64,000 bases of DNA from CAYLJV01 sp964554215 (GCA_964554215.1 CAZKND010000001.1:22241-86240), one strand, 5' to 3'. Positions 1 to 8,950 are shown, counted from the stretch's first letter. Notes: generated by a model from the sequence alone, not told the origin. Numbers and translations are program-made.

Positions 1-1
1 T

Positions 2-601
2 GTAGAAACAGACGTCCCACCTGTTAAGATAACTGAAGAGAAAATATCAAAAATAGAAAATAATCTACCGGAAAAACCATCTCAGAAAAAAGAGAGATAC
101 GAAGATGAAATCGGGTTGAGCAAGGAACTGGCTAGACAACTAAGCACCTCTAATAAATCTCCTTTCTTTGATGAAATGATAGAAAAATACGATATAGACC
201 CGACTCTCGCCGCTTCAGTACTCGTCGAAAAGTTGACCAAGCTAGAGGGGGAAGGTGTACAAGTTGAAAACATCACAGAGAAAAACTTGGAGAAAATTTT
301 CGAACTAGTAGATAAAGATAAGATTTCCAAAGACGCAATATCATCTCTTCTAGAAGAGACCAGTAAGGGTATCTCTGTAGAAGAAGCTGTAGACTCTCTC
401 GGAATAAGTAAGATGGGTGAAGAAGAAGTATCAGAGATTATTGAAAATGTAGTGGACGAGAAACAAGAGTTAATCAAGGAAAAAGGTGAAAAAGCGGCTA
501 ACGCTTTAATGGGTGTCGCAATGGGTCGAGTGAAAGGCAAAGCAGATGGAGAAACAGTTCACAAATTGCTAGAAGAGAAAATTGAAAGCAAACTTGAATA
601 A
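2..601 (+). CDS. gatE: Glu-tRNA(Gln) amidotransferase subunit E, C-terminal part
   Basis: This reading frame is open at the left edge of the window, so only the C-terminal ~199 residues are present. GatE with GatD forms the archaeal amidotransferase that converts Glu-tRNA(Gln) to Gln-tRNA(Gln) in the cytoplasm. What is visible is the end of the helical region (segment LSKELARQL) followed by the YqeY-like tail domain that binds tRNA. Its hallmarks here are the repeated small helices and the closing stretch ANALMGVAMGRVKGKADG, which matches the family's typical end (MG..M...KG.ADG). An internal TTG at 116 should not be taken as a start, because similarity continues upstream to the window edge. 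Confidence is high for the family; nothing can be said about the N-terminal catalytic part. Confidence 0.9.
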   Translation, partial: VETDVPPVKITEEKISKIENNLPEKPSQKKERYEDEIGLSKELARQLSTSNKSPFFDEMIEKYDIDPTLAASVLVEKLTKLEGEGVQVENITEKNLEKIFELVDKDKISKDAISSLLEETSKGISVEEAVDSLGISKMGEEEVSEIIENVVDEKQELIKEKGEKAANALMGVAMGRVKGKADGETVHKLLEEKIESKLE

Positions 602-658
602 GTCAATAGTAGAACTATTCTCAAATCAAACTAAGTTAGAACTATCTCAAAGGCAAAT

Positions 659-976
659 TTAAGTTATCAATCCCATGTCAAACAAAGAATCTCTAAAAGA
701 TCTCAAAACTTCTCTAATTTCATCTTCACTAGGAGCATAAATTTGAACATAGCCAGAGGGGAATAAAAGAAGATATTTTCCCTTGCCTTCCTCGAATTTC
801 ACTACTTCTTTTCCCGATGTCCTAACGTTCCGAGCATTATCTACTTTACCTACAATCTCGTCATGATCAACCTCTTGTCTGAGAGAAGAGACCCCACGTA
901 CAGATTTTATCTCAGGCATATCAAAAACATTGAACAGTCGAGGTATACCCATCGAATTAGAATTGTTCTCTTCCAT
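659..976 (-). CDS. Small hypothetical protein, possible TBP-like half domain
   Basis: A 105-residue protein with no confident family. The N-terminal ~30 residues look disordered. The C-terminal ~65 residues have the order helix-strand-strand-helix, and the segment KYLLLFPSGYVQIYAPSEDE is reminiscent of one repeat of the TATA-binding-protein saddle (strand, SG, strand, acidic helix start). A complete TBP has two such repeats, so at most this would be a half-saddle protein. The gene stands alone between gatE and purA. An AT-rich stretch (AAATATTTTTAG on the minus strand) about 30 bases upstream of the ATG could be its promoter. The TBP likeness is an inference from pattern only. Confidence 0.6.
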   Translation of the reverse strand: MEENNSNSMGIPRLFNVFDMPEIKSVRGVSSLRQEVDHDEIVGKVDNARNVRTSGKEVVKFEEGKGKYLLLFPSGYVQIYAPSEDEIREVLRSFRDSLFDMGLIT

Positions 977-1132
977 ACTTCCATCTAAACAATTGATGAA
1001 AACCGACTAAAAATATTAACTGTAACATTCCAAATCGATTTACAAAATAACTAAAATGGTCCAACAGAAAAAAGATTCACAACCCAATTTCATAAAAAAT
1101 TCTAAAGCCCTTGAGTAAAACTTGGTAAAAAG

Positions 1133-1139
1133 TTATAAA
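1133..1139 (+). promoter_or_regulatory. Candidate TATA box for purA
   Basis: The element TTATAAA lies about 35 bases before the purA ATG, and no ribosome binding site is seen between them. That spacing suggests a transcript with a very short leader or none. Placement is by eye; the start site is not known. Confidence 0.45.
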
Positions 1140-1170
1140 CTTTCTAAACTTACGACCATGTGCAGATACA

Positions 1171-2190
1171 ATGACTTGTAGAATAGTCACCGGTGGACAA
1201 TGGGGCGATGAGGGAAAAGGCAAAATAGCTTCTTATTTAGCTCTAGAAGATGAACCTTCTGTAGTGGGACGAAGTGGAGTAGGACCAAACGCAGGACATT
1301 CCCTTGAATGGGATGGTAAAGAATTTGGTCTAAGAGAAATCTCATGTGGATTTATCCAAGAGAAAAGTGAAGTTCTAATTGGACCTGGAGTTTTGGTAAA
1401 TCCTGAAGTATTTCTCGATGAAGTGGAAAAAACGGGTATCGAAGACAGAATTGGTGTAGACCCTAAATGTCCTATTATCGAAGAAAAACATATTGAAGAA
1501 GATAAAAGTTCTGATCATTTGAATGACGAAATCGGAAGCACTGGTACCGGATGTGGACCAGCTAATTCGGAAAGAGCTAACCGATCCATCAAATTAGCGG
1601 AAGAGGTAGATGAACTAGATGAGTTCATAACTGATGTTCCTAAAAGAATGAATGAAGCAATAGAATCAGGAGAAGATGTTCTTATAGAAGGATCACAAGG
1701 ATTTGGACTTTCCCTTTACTTCGGAACCTATCCATATGTCACCAGTAAAGACATTACCGCTAGTTCGCTAGCTGCGGATGTTGGAGTAGGACCAACAAAT
1801 GTTGATGAAGTAATCCTTGTTCTAAAAGCGTTTATTAGTAGAGTTGGAGAGGGACCTTTCCCAACTGAAATATCCACAGAAGAGGCTGAAGAGATGGGCT
1901 TAACAGAATATGCCACCGTTACGGGCAGAAAACGTCGTATAGGAAAGTTCGACTTCGATTTCGCAAAAAGGTCCGCTATGATCAATAGTGCGACGCAGAT
2001 AGCTTTGACAAATATAGATAGACTATTTGATGGAAATGAAGGAGTTACAGATTATGAAGAACTCACTTCAGAAGCCAAAGAGTTCATTGGAGAAGTTGAG
2101 GAAAAACTCGATATCCCTGTCACACTGATTTCTACAGGCCCAGAAACGGAAGACACGATAGATTTGAGATCTGAAAAAGTGTCTGAATGA
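1171..2190 (+). CDS. purA: Adenylosuccinate synthetase, short archaeal type
   Basis: PurA joins IMP and aspartate using GTP, the first committed step from IMP to AMP. The N-terminus carries the family signature GGQWGDEGKGK at residues 8-18, which contains the phosphate-binding loop and the general-acid/base region. Further signatures are GPNAGHS near residue 38, GSTGTGCGPAN near 122, EGSQGFGLSLYFGTYPYVTS near 173 and the GRKRRIG substrate loop near 252. At 339 residues it is about 90 shorter than bacterial PurA, as is usual for the compact form found in several archaea. The gene is monocistronic in appearance, with nop5 following 60 bases later. Confidence 0.96.
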   Translation: MTCRIVTGGQWGDEGKGKIASYLALEDEPSVVGRSGVGPNAGHSLEWDGKEFGLREISCGFIQEKSEVLIGPGVLVNPEVFLDEVEKTGIEDRIGVDPKCPIIEEKHIEEDKSSDHLNDEIGSTGTGCGPANSERANRSIKLAEEVDELDEFITDVPKRMNEAIESGEDVLIEGSQGFGLSLYFGTYPYVTSKDITASSLAADVGVGPTNVDEVILVLKAFISRVGEGPFPTEISTEEAEEMGLTEYATVTGRKRRIGKFDFDFAKRSAMINSATQIALTNIDRLFDGNEGVTDYEELTSEAKEFIGEVEEKLDIPVTLISTGPETEDTIDLRSEKVSE

Positions 2191-2252
2191 GTGTAAAGAC
2201 GGGCATAGTTTAAAACGACTTAGTGTTTAACATTTTACTAGGTGAATATAGA

Positions 2253-3386
2253 TTGACGGTTTACATCGGAGAATGTCCATTAGGCGTATTTGCTTTCGAT
2301 AATCAGCTCAATTTGATAGAATCTGAACCATTCTCAAATGATACTAGGGAAATCGCCAATAAGATGTACAAAATACAGGAGGACGAACCTACTAAAGAAC
2401 ATTTTCAGCTTTTTGAAAAACTGATGGAAGAAAACGGTGAAAGCTTTTCGCTGGAATCGAAACAAATCGCGTCTGAAATACAGAAAAAGTTTGAAAATGT
2501 CGAAATTGAGATAGAAGTCCCAAATCCGGCGAATGAAAAATTAAGATCTTCGATGAGAGAAATTGGTAAAGATTTAGAGTTTGACGACGTACATCAGCTA
2601 ATTCGAGATGTTAACATCCTAATGACTAGGAAAGCTCTAAAAAGAGAAGCATCCGAGCGAGATAAGATAATAATAGAAACCATAGACATCATAGACGAGC
2701 TAGATGAAACAATAAACTCTCTATACGGACGGATAGAAGAATGGTATGGAATACACTTCCCTGAATTAGAAAGACATATTTCTGAAAACTCAAAATACCT
2801 TCAATTAATATCAGAGCTAGGAAATAGAGAAAAATTCACTAAAGAAGAACTAATAGATTTAGATTTACCTGAAAAAAAAGCAGAAAGGATAGAAAACGAT
2901 TCTAATAACTCTATAGGAGCTGAATTTGACGAAAAAGATATCGGAGCAATACAAGAAAATGTGCAAAAGGTCCGAGGACTCGAAGAATCCAGAAAAGAAA
3001 CAGTTGAGTATCTAGACGGTTTGATGGAACAAGTAGCTCCAAATATCAAAACACTCGTTGGGGGGCCTCTAGGCGCTAGACTGATTTCTCTTGCAGGAGG
3101 GTTGAAAGAACTAGCAAAAAAACCGTCAAGCACTATTCAAGTCCTAGGTGCCGAAAAAGCTCTCTTCAGATCTCTTAACGAAGGTGCCAAACCACCTAAA
3201 CACGGGATAATTTTCCAATACCCGGATATTAGAGGAGCTCCTGAGAGAAAAAGAGGAAAAATAGCCAGAGCCTTAGCCGGGAAAATCACGATAGCTGCCA
3301 GAGTGGACTCAATGTCCGGAAAATTTGTAGGGGACAAACTCAATAAAGAGTTGAAAGACAGGATAGAATCAATCAAGGAGGAATAG
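2253..3386 (+). CDS. nop5: Box C/D snoRNP scaffold protein Nop5
   Basis: Nop5 (Nop56/58 family) bridges L7Ae-bound C/D RNA and fibrillarin in the 2'-O-methylation complex. The N-terminal fibrillarin-binding domain begins TVYIGECPLGVFAFD, a long coiled coil follows (roughly residues 110-240), and the C-terminal Nop domain shows GPLGARLISLAGGLKELAKKP and ALFRSL, the RNP-binding signature. I prefer the TTG start at 2253 because GGTGA lies 8 bases upstream and the protein then starts like its relatives; an in-frame GTG at 2223 would add ten residues. The stop codon directly abuts the fibrillarin gene, as in most archaea. Confidence 0.94.
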   Translation: MTVYIGECPLGVFAFDNQLNLIESEPFSNDTREIANKMYKIQEDEPTKEHFQLFEKLMEENGESFSLESKQIASEIQKKFENVEIEIEVPNPANEKLRSSMREIGKDLEFDDVHQLIRDVNILMTRKALKREASERDKIIIETIDIIDELDETINSLYGRIEEWYGIHFPELERHISENSKYLQLISELGNREKFTKEELIDLDLPEKKAERIENDSNNSIGAEFDEKDIGAIQENVQKVRGLEESRKETVEYLDGLMEQVAPNIKTLVGGPLGARLISLAGGLKELAKKPSSTIQVLGAEKALFRSLNEGAKPPKHGIIFQYPDIRGAPERKRGKIARALAGKITIAARVDSMSGKFVGDKLNKELKDRIESIKEE

Positions 3387-4076
3387 GTGTTTCAAATGAT
3401 AGTTGAAGAACATAAAGATTTTGAAGGTGTATATTGGATAGAATTCGAAGAAGGGAAAAAGAACCTTGCAACAAAAAACCTCTCTCCAGGAAATCAAGTT
3501 TATGAAGAAAAATTAGTCGAGTATCGAGGGGACGAATACAGAGTTTGGAACCCATATCGTAGCAAATTAGGAGCCGGGATACTGAGAGATATAGAAAATC
3601 TGCCCATTTCTGAAGGGGACAAAGTACTATATCTAGGTGCAGCCAACGGAACAACCGCCAGCCATATCTCAGACATTGTAGGCGAAAGCGGGATGGTTTA
3701 CTGCGTAGAAATATCATCAAGACCCCTGAGAGACTTGCTAGTAACTTCAGAACAGAGGCCTAATATGGCTCCAATACTTTCTGATGCTCAAAAAACAGAG
3801 AAATATAGAGCTACTATTGAAGAAGTGGACCTGGTTTACCAAGATGTGGCTCATCCTGAACAGACCAATATAGCTCTTGAGAATACGAGAACTTTCCTCA
3901 AAGATAATGGAAAAGCGATTATTGCCCTCAAAGCTAGAAGCATAGATGTTACAAAAGATCCTAGAGAGATATTCAGAAACGAAATGGAAAAAATAGAAGA
4001 AAAGATGGAAATAATCGAATCAAAGCTCTTGGATCCGTATGAAGAGGACCATGCGCTAGTAATTTCGGAAAAATAA
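3387..4076 (+). CDS. flpA: Fibrillarin-like rRNA/tRNA 2'-O-methyltransferase
   Basis: Fibrillarin is the SAM-dependent 2'-O-methyltransferase of box C/D RNPs. The SAM-binding motif I region VLYLGAANGTTASHISD is at about residues 81-97, followed by the acidic motif VYCVEIS. Other family markers are NPYRSKLGAGIL near 51, the DVAHPEQ motif near 155 and the KARSIDVT segment near 186. Its length of ~229 residues is standard. A strong AGGAGG-like ribosome site overlaps the end of nop5. GTG at 3387 is 5 bases from it and an ATG at 3396 is the alternative. It is cotranscribed with nop5, its structural partner. Confidence 0.95.
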   Translation: MFQMIVEEHKDFEGVYWIEFEEGKKNLATKNLSPGNQVYEEKLVEYRGDEYRVWNPYRSKLGAGILRDIENLPISEGDKVLYLGAANGTTASHISDIVGESGMVYCVEISSRPLRDLLVTSEQRPNMAPILSDAQKTEKYRATIEEVDLVYQDVAHPEQTNIALENTRTFLKDNGKAIIALKARSIDVTKDPREIFRNEMEKIEEKMEIIESKLLDPYEEDHALVISEK

Positions 4077-4093
4077 TTTTTTTAGAAAAAAAT

Positions 4094-5140
4094 TTATCTT
4101 GTTGTTACTTCAACGCCGTCTTCAGTAACTATCATAGTGTGTTCTGCTTGGGCTACTATTCCGTCATCAACTTCTTTCAAAACGTAATAAGGTTTAATTG
4201 CTTCTGAAGCCACCATCTCTCTCAGTGTCATTTGTAGTCGAATTCTTGAAAGATCCTGAGTCAACCATCTCTCTGCAAATGGCAAGCCCTTATATTTACC
4301 TTTAATTTTCCTAAGGGTTTGTTGAGCCATCCTTCCAGATACAGATCCTCCGCCTACTGTCTTGAAAATGTAAATCTCTTGCATATCCTCCACCTCTCCT
4401 TCACCATCTGTTATGAAAGGTTCTACAGCAATAACTTCTCCTTCCTCCAACTCCACATCCGTATCTTTCTCAACGTTAGGTATTGAAATACCGCCGTGAA
4501 GTGAATACTGCTTCAAATTATGGCCGGTCAAGTTTTCAATAGAATTATACCCATTCTCTTCGGCTTTTTCTTCTACAATTCTTCCTATCTCTCCTATGTT
4601 GACACCGGGTTCAATAAAGTCAATCAATTCCTCCAAAATTTCATCAATCGTTTCAATCATATCCTCTTTCTTTCTCAACAATTTTTCTTCCTCGCTCAAC
4701 TCCTCTTCCTCGTCTTCCTGTTCTTCCTGATTTTCCTCTTCCTGCTCATCTTCACTTGCTTCATCTTCTTCTGAGATTTCTTCATCTTCTTCCTCTTCAT
4801 CCTCTTCTTCATCTTTTGTCGCTAGAGTAGTCGTAGCCATATCAGCTATATATCCATTAACATGGACACCTAAATCGACTTTAACGACATCTCCATCTTC
4901 TATAACCGTATCATCTTCTTCGGAAGGAGTGTAATGAGCAGCTTTTTCATTTATCGATATATTGCAAGGGAAAGCCGGTTTTGCATCTTCCTCTTCTATT
5001 CGCTCTTCAACAGTCTCCGCTATATCGAGAAGTTTTACGCCGGGTTCTACCATTTCTTTAGCTTCTTCCATAACTTCTGAAGCTATTTCCCCAGCTTCAC
5101 GATACTTACCGATTTCATCCTCATCTAGTTCTTTTGACAT
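4094..5140 (-). CDS. map: Type II methionine aminopeptidase with acidic insert
   Basis: Removes initiator methionine from nascent proteins. The metal ligands expected for the pita-bread fold are visible: D89 and D100 (VDLGVHVNGYIAD), H207 (LTGHNLKQY), E240 (AVEPF) and the last Glu in QAEHTMIV. H69 fits the conserved substrate-site histidine, and the length after the active site fits type II. At 348 residues it is about 50 longer than usual archaeal MetAPs. The excess is a block of almost pure Glu/Asp at about residues 109-153 directly after the ATTT strand. The frame stays open through the block, so the enzyme is probably intact. The gene is convergent with flpA. Confidence 0.95.
   Translation of the reverse strand: MSKELDEDEIGKYREAGEIASEVMEEAKEMVEPGVKLLDIAETVEERIEEEDAKPAFPCNISINEKAAHYTPSEEDDTVIEDGDVVKVDLGVHVNGYIADMATTTLATKDEEEDEEEEDEEISEEDEASEDEQEEENQEEQEDEEEELSEEEKLLRKKEDMIETIDEILEELIDFIEPGVNIGEIGRIVEEKAEENGYNSIENLTGHNLKQYSLHGGISIPNVEKDTDVELEEGEVIAVEPFITDGEGEVEDMQEIYIFKTVGGGSVSGRMAQQTLRKIKGKYKGLPFAERWLTQDLSRIRLQMTLREMVASEAIKPYYVLKEVDDGIVAQAEHTMIVTEDGVEVTTR
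4682..4816 (-). repeat. Low-complexity Glu/Asp-coding tract inside map
   Basis: A purine-rich stretch on the coding strand (GAA/GAG/GAT repeated) encodes about 45 residues that are nearly all Glu or Asp. On the plus strand it appears as a pyrimidine CTTCTTC tract. It interrupts the catalytic domain between the second metal ligand and the following helix, where typical archaeal MetAPs have a short loop. Confidence 0.8.
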
Positions 5141-5184
5141 CGATGAGTGTTTAAACCCAATTTGATAAAAAAGATACGGTTCGC

Positions 5185-5206
5185 ATTAGGAAATCATGAC
5201 CCTAAT
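5185..5206 (+). promoter_or_regulatory. Inverted repeat upstream of tfx
   Basis: ATTAGG at 5185-5190 and CCTAAT at 5201-5206 form a perfect 6-bp inverted repeat with a 10-base spacer, and a further ACCTAA half-site follows at 5211-5216. It lies 26 bases before the TTG start of the Tfx gene, so it could be an operator for self-regulation or for a DtxR-like repressor with the same half-site. Confidence 0.4.
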
Positions 5207-5231
5207 TATTACCTAACAGGAGAACTAAATA

Positions 5232-5654
5232 TTGAAACAATACATGGATATAGAAAAATCATTTCTGACGGAAAAACAAATCGAAGTACTGAAGCTACGA
5301 GCAAGGGGAAAGACCCAAGCTGAGATAGCTAGAGAACTTCAAACATCCAGATCAAACATCCACTCTATCGAAAAAAGAGCTAAAGAAAATATAGAAAAAG
5401 CAGAAAACACATTGAAGATTTCCAAGAAGATAAAATCACCAGTAATGGTGAAAATCAAAATTAATGAAGACATTATGGAAGGGTCAAAAAAGCTCCTTTC
5501 AAAAGCCGACGAAAAAGAAATACATGTTTCTTCAGACATGCCAGAACTGATCTCTAAAATTAGAAACGAAGCAGAAGGCAAACTGGAAGGTAGAAGAGCC
5601 ATCAAAGAAATCGAACTATACTTATCTCCAAACGGCAAAGTACTAGTTTCGTAA
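5232..5654 (+). CDS. Tfx-family DNA-binding protein
   Basis: A 140-residue transcription factor. Residues ~10-55 form a helix-turn-helix of the sigma-region-4-like type (FLTEKQIEVLKLRARGKTQ, then AEIARELQTSRSNIHSIEKR), exactly the arrangement in archaeal Tfx. The C-terminal half resembles the Tfx-specific domain. The founding member binds near the formylmethanofuran dehydrogenase operon of a methanogen and responds to molybdate; the target here is unknown. TTG at 5232 is chosen because AGGAG sits about 9 bases upstream; ATG at 5244 would be too far from it. It is convergent with polB, with one base between their ends. Confidence 0.88.
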   Translation: MKQYMDIEKSFLTEKQIEVLKLRARGKTQAEIARELQTSRSNIHSIEKRAKENIEKAENTLKISKKIKSPVMVKIKINEDIMEGSKKLLSKADEKEIHVSSDMPELISKIRNEAEGKLEGRRAIKEIELYLSPNGKVLVS

Positions 5655-5655
5655 A

Positions 5656-8085
5656 TCAGTTCCCGAAAGAACTCAAAGAAGTCTGCCTAGTATCCTCATA
5701 TCTCAACTCTTCTTCCGAATAACCCAAAACCTCCATCACCCTCATAACCGCAGGTAAAATCTGATTCTCAATATAGTAGTCCGGGTCGTATTCTCTATCC
5801 CCAAAAAGAGAGACAGGTATAGACTTATCACCCACATTACCTGAGCCTTTCTCCACAATATACCTAATAGTCATCTCAGGCTCAATCTCTTCACCGGCAT
5901 CACGTAACCTCTTAGCCGCAACCACATGAGGGCCCTCAGATTCATACTCCTCTATAGGCTTTTTCAAACGAGTGTGGATCACCAACCTCTCCGGGTCCAC
6001 ATCTCCTTTCTCAACCTTCTTAGTCACCTCTTGAACTATCTCAGCAGCCTTTTCTGGAGAACCCTCATCTAATACAGCTTTCAGCACCCTTTCTTGAGTA
6101 TCTTTCGCGAGCTCGGCCCAGTCTCGTCTGACGAACTCGAGGCCCTTAACCTCCATCTTACCATCTTCGTCGACCATAGCGTATCTTTTCTTAGAAACAA
6201 AGACCCCACGCTTGTAGAAACCTTCAAACTCCAGCTCCATTATGCCCGGCATGTCATCATTGATCTTTTTCAAGAAGTCTTGGACTTGACCCTCGTCCTT
6301 ATCTCCCACCTTACACAACAAACTGTCCGTATCACCATACACCACATCGAAACCGTCCTCTTCCGCCTGTTCTATGGTTTCCTTTATATAGTGGCGGCCG
6401 AAACTAGTGACACTTTCCGCACACTCCTTAGAATACCACCTGGCTCGAGAATAACCCAACATGCCGTAAAAAGAGTTCGCTATTATCTTCAAAGCCCACT
6501 GCCTATTGTTTATAGATTGATAATCTCCACTATCCTCATCCATATCCGCCATTTCTTCCTTCAAATCTGCTCTTTCACTTATTATCGACCTCAAGGCTTC
6601 AGGGATAAAACCGGTCTTGTTCTGACAGAACTCGTAATCCAGATTGGGTGCCTGAACAGCATCTTCCGAATCGCAACAATCACAGTCTATAGTCGCGGGA
6701 TCTATGTTATGGGTGACAATTATGGTAGGATATAGAGAACGAAAATCGAAGACAGCTAAATCCTCATGCAATCCTGTATCCGGTTCCTTAACATATCCTC
6801 CAACGTAACTATTCCCTCTCCTACGCTTGTATTCATCACCTATAGGACGGGCCGGAACAAGTTCTCCATCTTCGTGGGCCCTGAAAACCAACAACCATTC
6901 CACTAACTGTCCTGGAGTCATCCGGCTGACATCGAACAGAGACTGTTTAACAGTCCTACTTAGTTCAGAAACAAGTGGGAATATTTCCATCCCTATGTCT
7001 AAGGAAGCTTGAGAATCCGACAAAGAATACTTTAGTAATTTCCTACCTTTCTCACCTTCCTCATCCCATGCCAAAGAAATATCGTCTTTCTTTATATCGG
7101 GTTTCGTTTTATCCAACATGTGTTCGTAAACATTTTCAAGATCATAATCTATCAGACGAATTGCACCTATCCTTGAGAGAAAATCAACCATAGCATAAAC
7201 ATCTATATGGGGACGTCCCGGAACTCGAGTTACGGTCTCAAACCTTCTCCTTCTCGAAGATATCTCCCCGCCATTGCGGCCTAAGGTTAGCTTCACGCCC
7301 AACTCTTCGGCCCTATCTTCCAAATAAGGAAAATCAAAAAGGTCCGTATTGTACCCTGTTATAACGTCAAAATTCTGATCCTCCACGATTTGCACAAATC
7401 TTTCTAAAAGTTTCCTCTCGTCTCTAACTACCTCTACAAAATCTTCATCAGAATCGAAATCTTTCCATGTCAAAACTTTTTCATAACCCTGATTGCTCAC
7501 TATGCTTAACATTATCACAGGGTCTTCTTCCGATCTAGGTTCACCTTCAGGATTGTAGGCTTCGATATCGAAACTCATAATGTTTAAGTCTTCATCGACT
7601 TTTTCTACAGATTCCGGAGGTTTTGTAGCAATGAGTTTCCGGTCATCTTCATCACCCTTAAACTCCCCTTCGACCTCTACCCCACTCATAGAAGTCAAAC
7701 CATGGTCGATAAGATATCTTCGAGCCGGAGGTATGTCATGTTCAAACACATCCTCGACATCAGGACGATTCCAAATCTCCTTTCTCAGAGGTGTGATATG
7801 TAGAGGATTATTCACAGTGATTTTAACTACTTCTTCCAACTCTCCTAAATGCTTCTTCTCAACAACTTCAGTAGAACGGGGTTTAACATCCTCACCCCTC
7901 CAATCACCTTCAACATCTTCCAAAGATTCCGCTAATTCATGAGGATTCTGAGAAGAAGCGAAAAAATAATGACGAAAATTAGGATCTAAAACGGTGAAAA
8001 TTTCCCCCTCACTCTTTATAAATAGCCTCATACAAGGGGGGCTTCTATATTTCAAATAATCACTATCTAGTAGTAACCCACGCAT
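5656..8085 (-). CDS. polB: Family B DNA polymerase
   Basis: Replicative DNA polymerase with 3'-5' exonuclease. Exo I (SFDIEAYNPEGEP), Exo II (VITGYNTDLFDFPYL) and Exo III (YSLSDSQASLDIG) are present, as are polymerase motifs A (DFRSLYPTII), B (KIIANSFYGMLGY) and C (VYGDTDS), all with their catalytic acids. The tail QTSLSSFG is a canonical PCNA-binding box at the extreme C-terminus. I place the start at the ATG at 8085 (MRGLLLDSDY), which matches the usual N-terminus; a longer frame reaching 8133 would collide with the divergent gene's upstream region. No intein is present in motifs A-C. Confidence 0.97.
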   Translation of the reverse strand: MRGLLLDSDYLKYRSPPCMRLFIKSEGEIFTVLDPNFRHYFFASSQNPHELAESLEDVEGDWRGEDVKPRSTEVVEKKHLGELEEVVKITVNNPLHITPLRKEIWNRPDVEDVFEHDIPPARRYLIDHGLTSMSGVEVEGEFKGDEDDRKLIATKPPESVEKVDEDLNIMSFDIEAYNPEGEPRSEEDPVIMLSIVSNQGYEKVLTWKDFDSDEDFVEVVRDERKLLERFVQIVEDQNFDVITGYNTDLFDFPYLEDRAEELGVKLTLGRNGGEISSRRRRFETVTRVPGRPHIDVYAMVDFLSRIGAIRLIDYDLENVYEHMLDKTKPDIKKDDISLAWDEEGEKGRKLLKYSLSDSQASLDIGMEIFPLVSELSRTVKQSLFDVSRMTPGQLVEWLLVFRAHEDGELVPARPIGDEYKRRRGNSYVGGYVKEPDTGLHEDLAVFDFRSLYPTIIVTHNIDPATIDCDCCDSEDAVQAPNLDYEFCQNKTGFIPEALRSIISERADLKEEMADMDEDSGDYQSINNRQWALKIIANSFYGMLGYSRARWYSKECAESVTSFGRHYIKETIEQAEEDGFDVVYGDTDSLLCKVGDKDEGQVQDFLKKINDDMPGIMELEFEGFYKRGVFVSKKRYAMVDEDGKMEVKGLEFVRRDWAELAKDTQERVLKAVLDEGSPEKAAEIVQEVTKKVEKGDVDPERLVIHTRLKKPIEEYESEGPHVVAAKRLRDAGEEIEPEMTIRYIVEKGSGNVGDKSIPVSLFGDREYDPDYYIENQILPAVMRVMEVLGYSEEELRYEDTRQTSLSSFGN

Positions 8086-8175
8086 TTTGCCAACCAAGTA
8101 AATATCAGAGGGATGCAAGTTAAAATCTTTCAAATTTGCAAAATTATTTACCTATTCATAAGGAGAATTAAAAAC

Positions 8176-8946
8176 ATGGTCACTGAAGAAAACAAGATTA
8201 AAGCAAAGGAAATTGCAGCATTCATAATCCCAATCTTATTAATAGCCGGTGTAGGAGGAGCTGTCACCTATCAAAGAATGAGAGATAAACCCCAAATCGG
8301 CGTAATAAATGTCGCCGGGCCAATTAATGGATTTGAATATGCCAATCTAATCAACGAAGCACGAGAAGACCCTCAAATTAAAGCTGTGGTTTTAAGAATA
8401 AACAGTCCAGGAGGCGGAGTATATAGCAGCTTCCAAACAGAAGAGGCAATAAGAAAATTTTCAGAAGAGAAACCTATAATAACTAGACTTGAGGAATATG
8501 CTGCTTCAGGCGCCTATATAATCGCATCAGCTTCAGACAAGATCTATGCACATGAATATACCACAACAGGCGGCCTCGGAGTAAGAGCAGAGTGGATCAG
8601 TTACAAGGACTATTACGAAAATTTAGGCATTCATATTTATCGATGGGAATCAAGAGATCAAAAAACACTTTTTGACCCGCTAAGTAAGCCGACCGAGAAC
8701 GACAAAGAATACATACAAAATCTAATTGAACAACTAGACAACGAACTCTACAGAAGAATAGAATGGAACAGACCAGAAGCAAAACTTGAAGATAACGACA
8801 TCCAAAATGGACTAACTATTAGAGGATACGAAGCCCTCGAATTAAATCTAATCGACAATTACGTAAGCCAAAAAGACTCTATAGAATCTGCAAGAAAAGC
8901 AGCAGGTTTAGAAGAAGACGAATACGAAGTAGTAAACCTTAATTAA
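8176..8946 (+). CDS. sppA: SppA-type signal peptide peptidase, membrane-anchored
   Basis: A serine protease of the ClpP/crotonase fold that degrades cleaved signal peptides at the membrane. One N-terminal membrane segment (IAAFIIPILLIAGVGGAV) is followed by the SppA domain. The motif INSPGGGV forms the oxyanion region, and AASGAYIIASASDKIYAH holds the presumed nucleophile serine. TTTGGLGV is the conserved region between nucleophile and general-base lysine. ATG at 8176 has AAGGAG eleven bases upstream, and the resulting short basic-acidic N-tail before the membrane segment is sensible. It is divergent from polB and convergent with rfcS. Confidence 0.9.
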   Translation: MVTEENKIKAKEIAAFIIPILLIAGVGGAVTYQRMRDKPQIGVINVAGPINGFEYANLINEAREDPQIKAVVLRINSPGGGVYSSFQTEEAIRKFSEEKPIITRLEEYAASGAYIIASASDKIYAHEYTTTGGLGVRAEWISYKDYYENLGIHIYRWESRDQKTLFDPLSKPTENDKEYIQNLIEQLDNELYRRIEWNRPEAKLEDNDIQNGLTIRGYEALELNLIDNYVSQKDSIESARKAAGLEEDEYEVVNLN

Positions 8947-8950
8947 TAAT

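Noticed and set aside
4520..4774. Phe/Leu-rich plus-strand frame within map, looking like a membrane protein
   Set aside because: It is the reverse complement of the Glu/Asp-coding tract; CTTCTTC repeats read as Phe/Leu by necessity.
6094..6735. A 213-codon frame antisense to polB
   Set aside because: It lies wholly inside the polymerase gene opposite conserved motifs A-C; no start signal or plausible domain.
5656..8085. Intein in polB, rfcS, rfcL or cdc48
   Set aside because: All conserved motifs are contiguous and the protein lengths are standard, so no intein is present.
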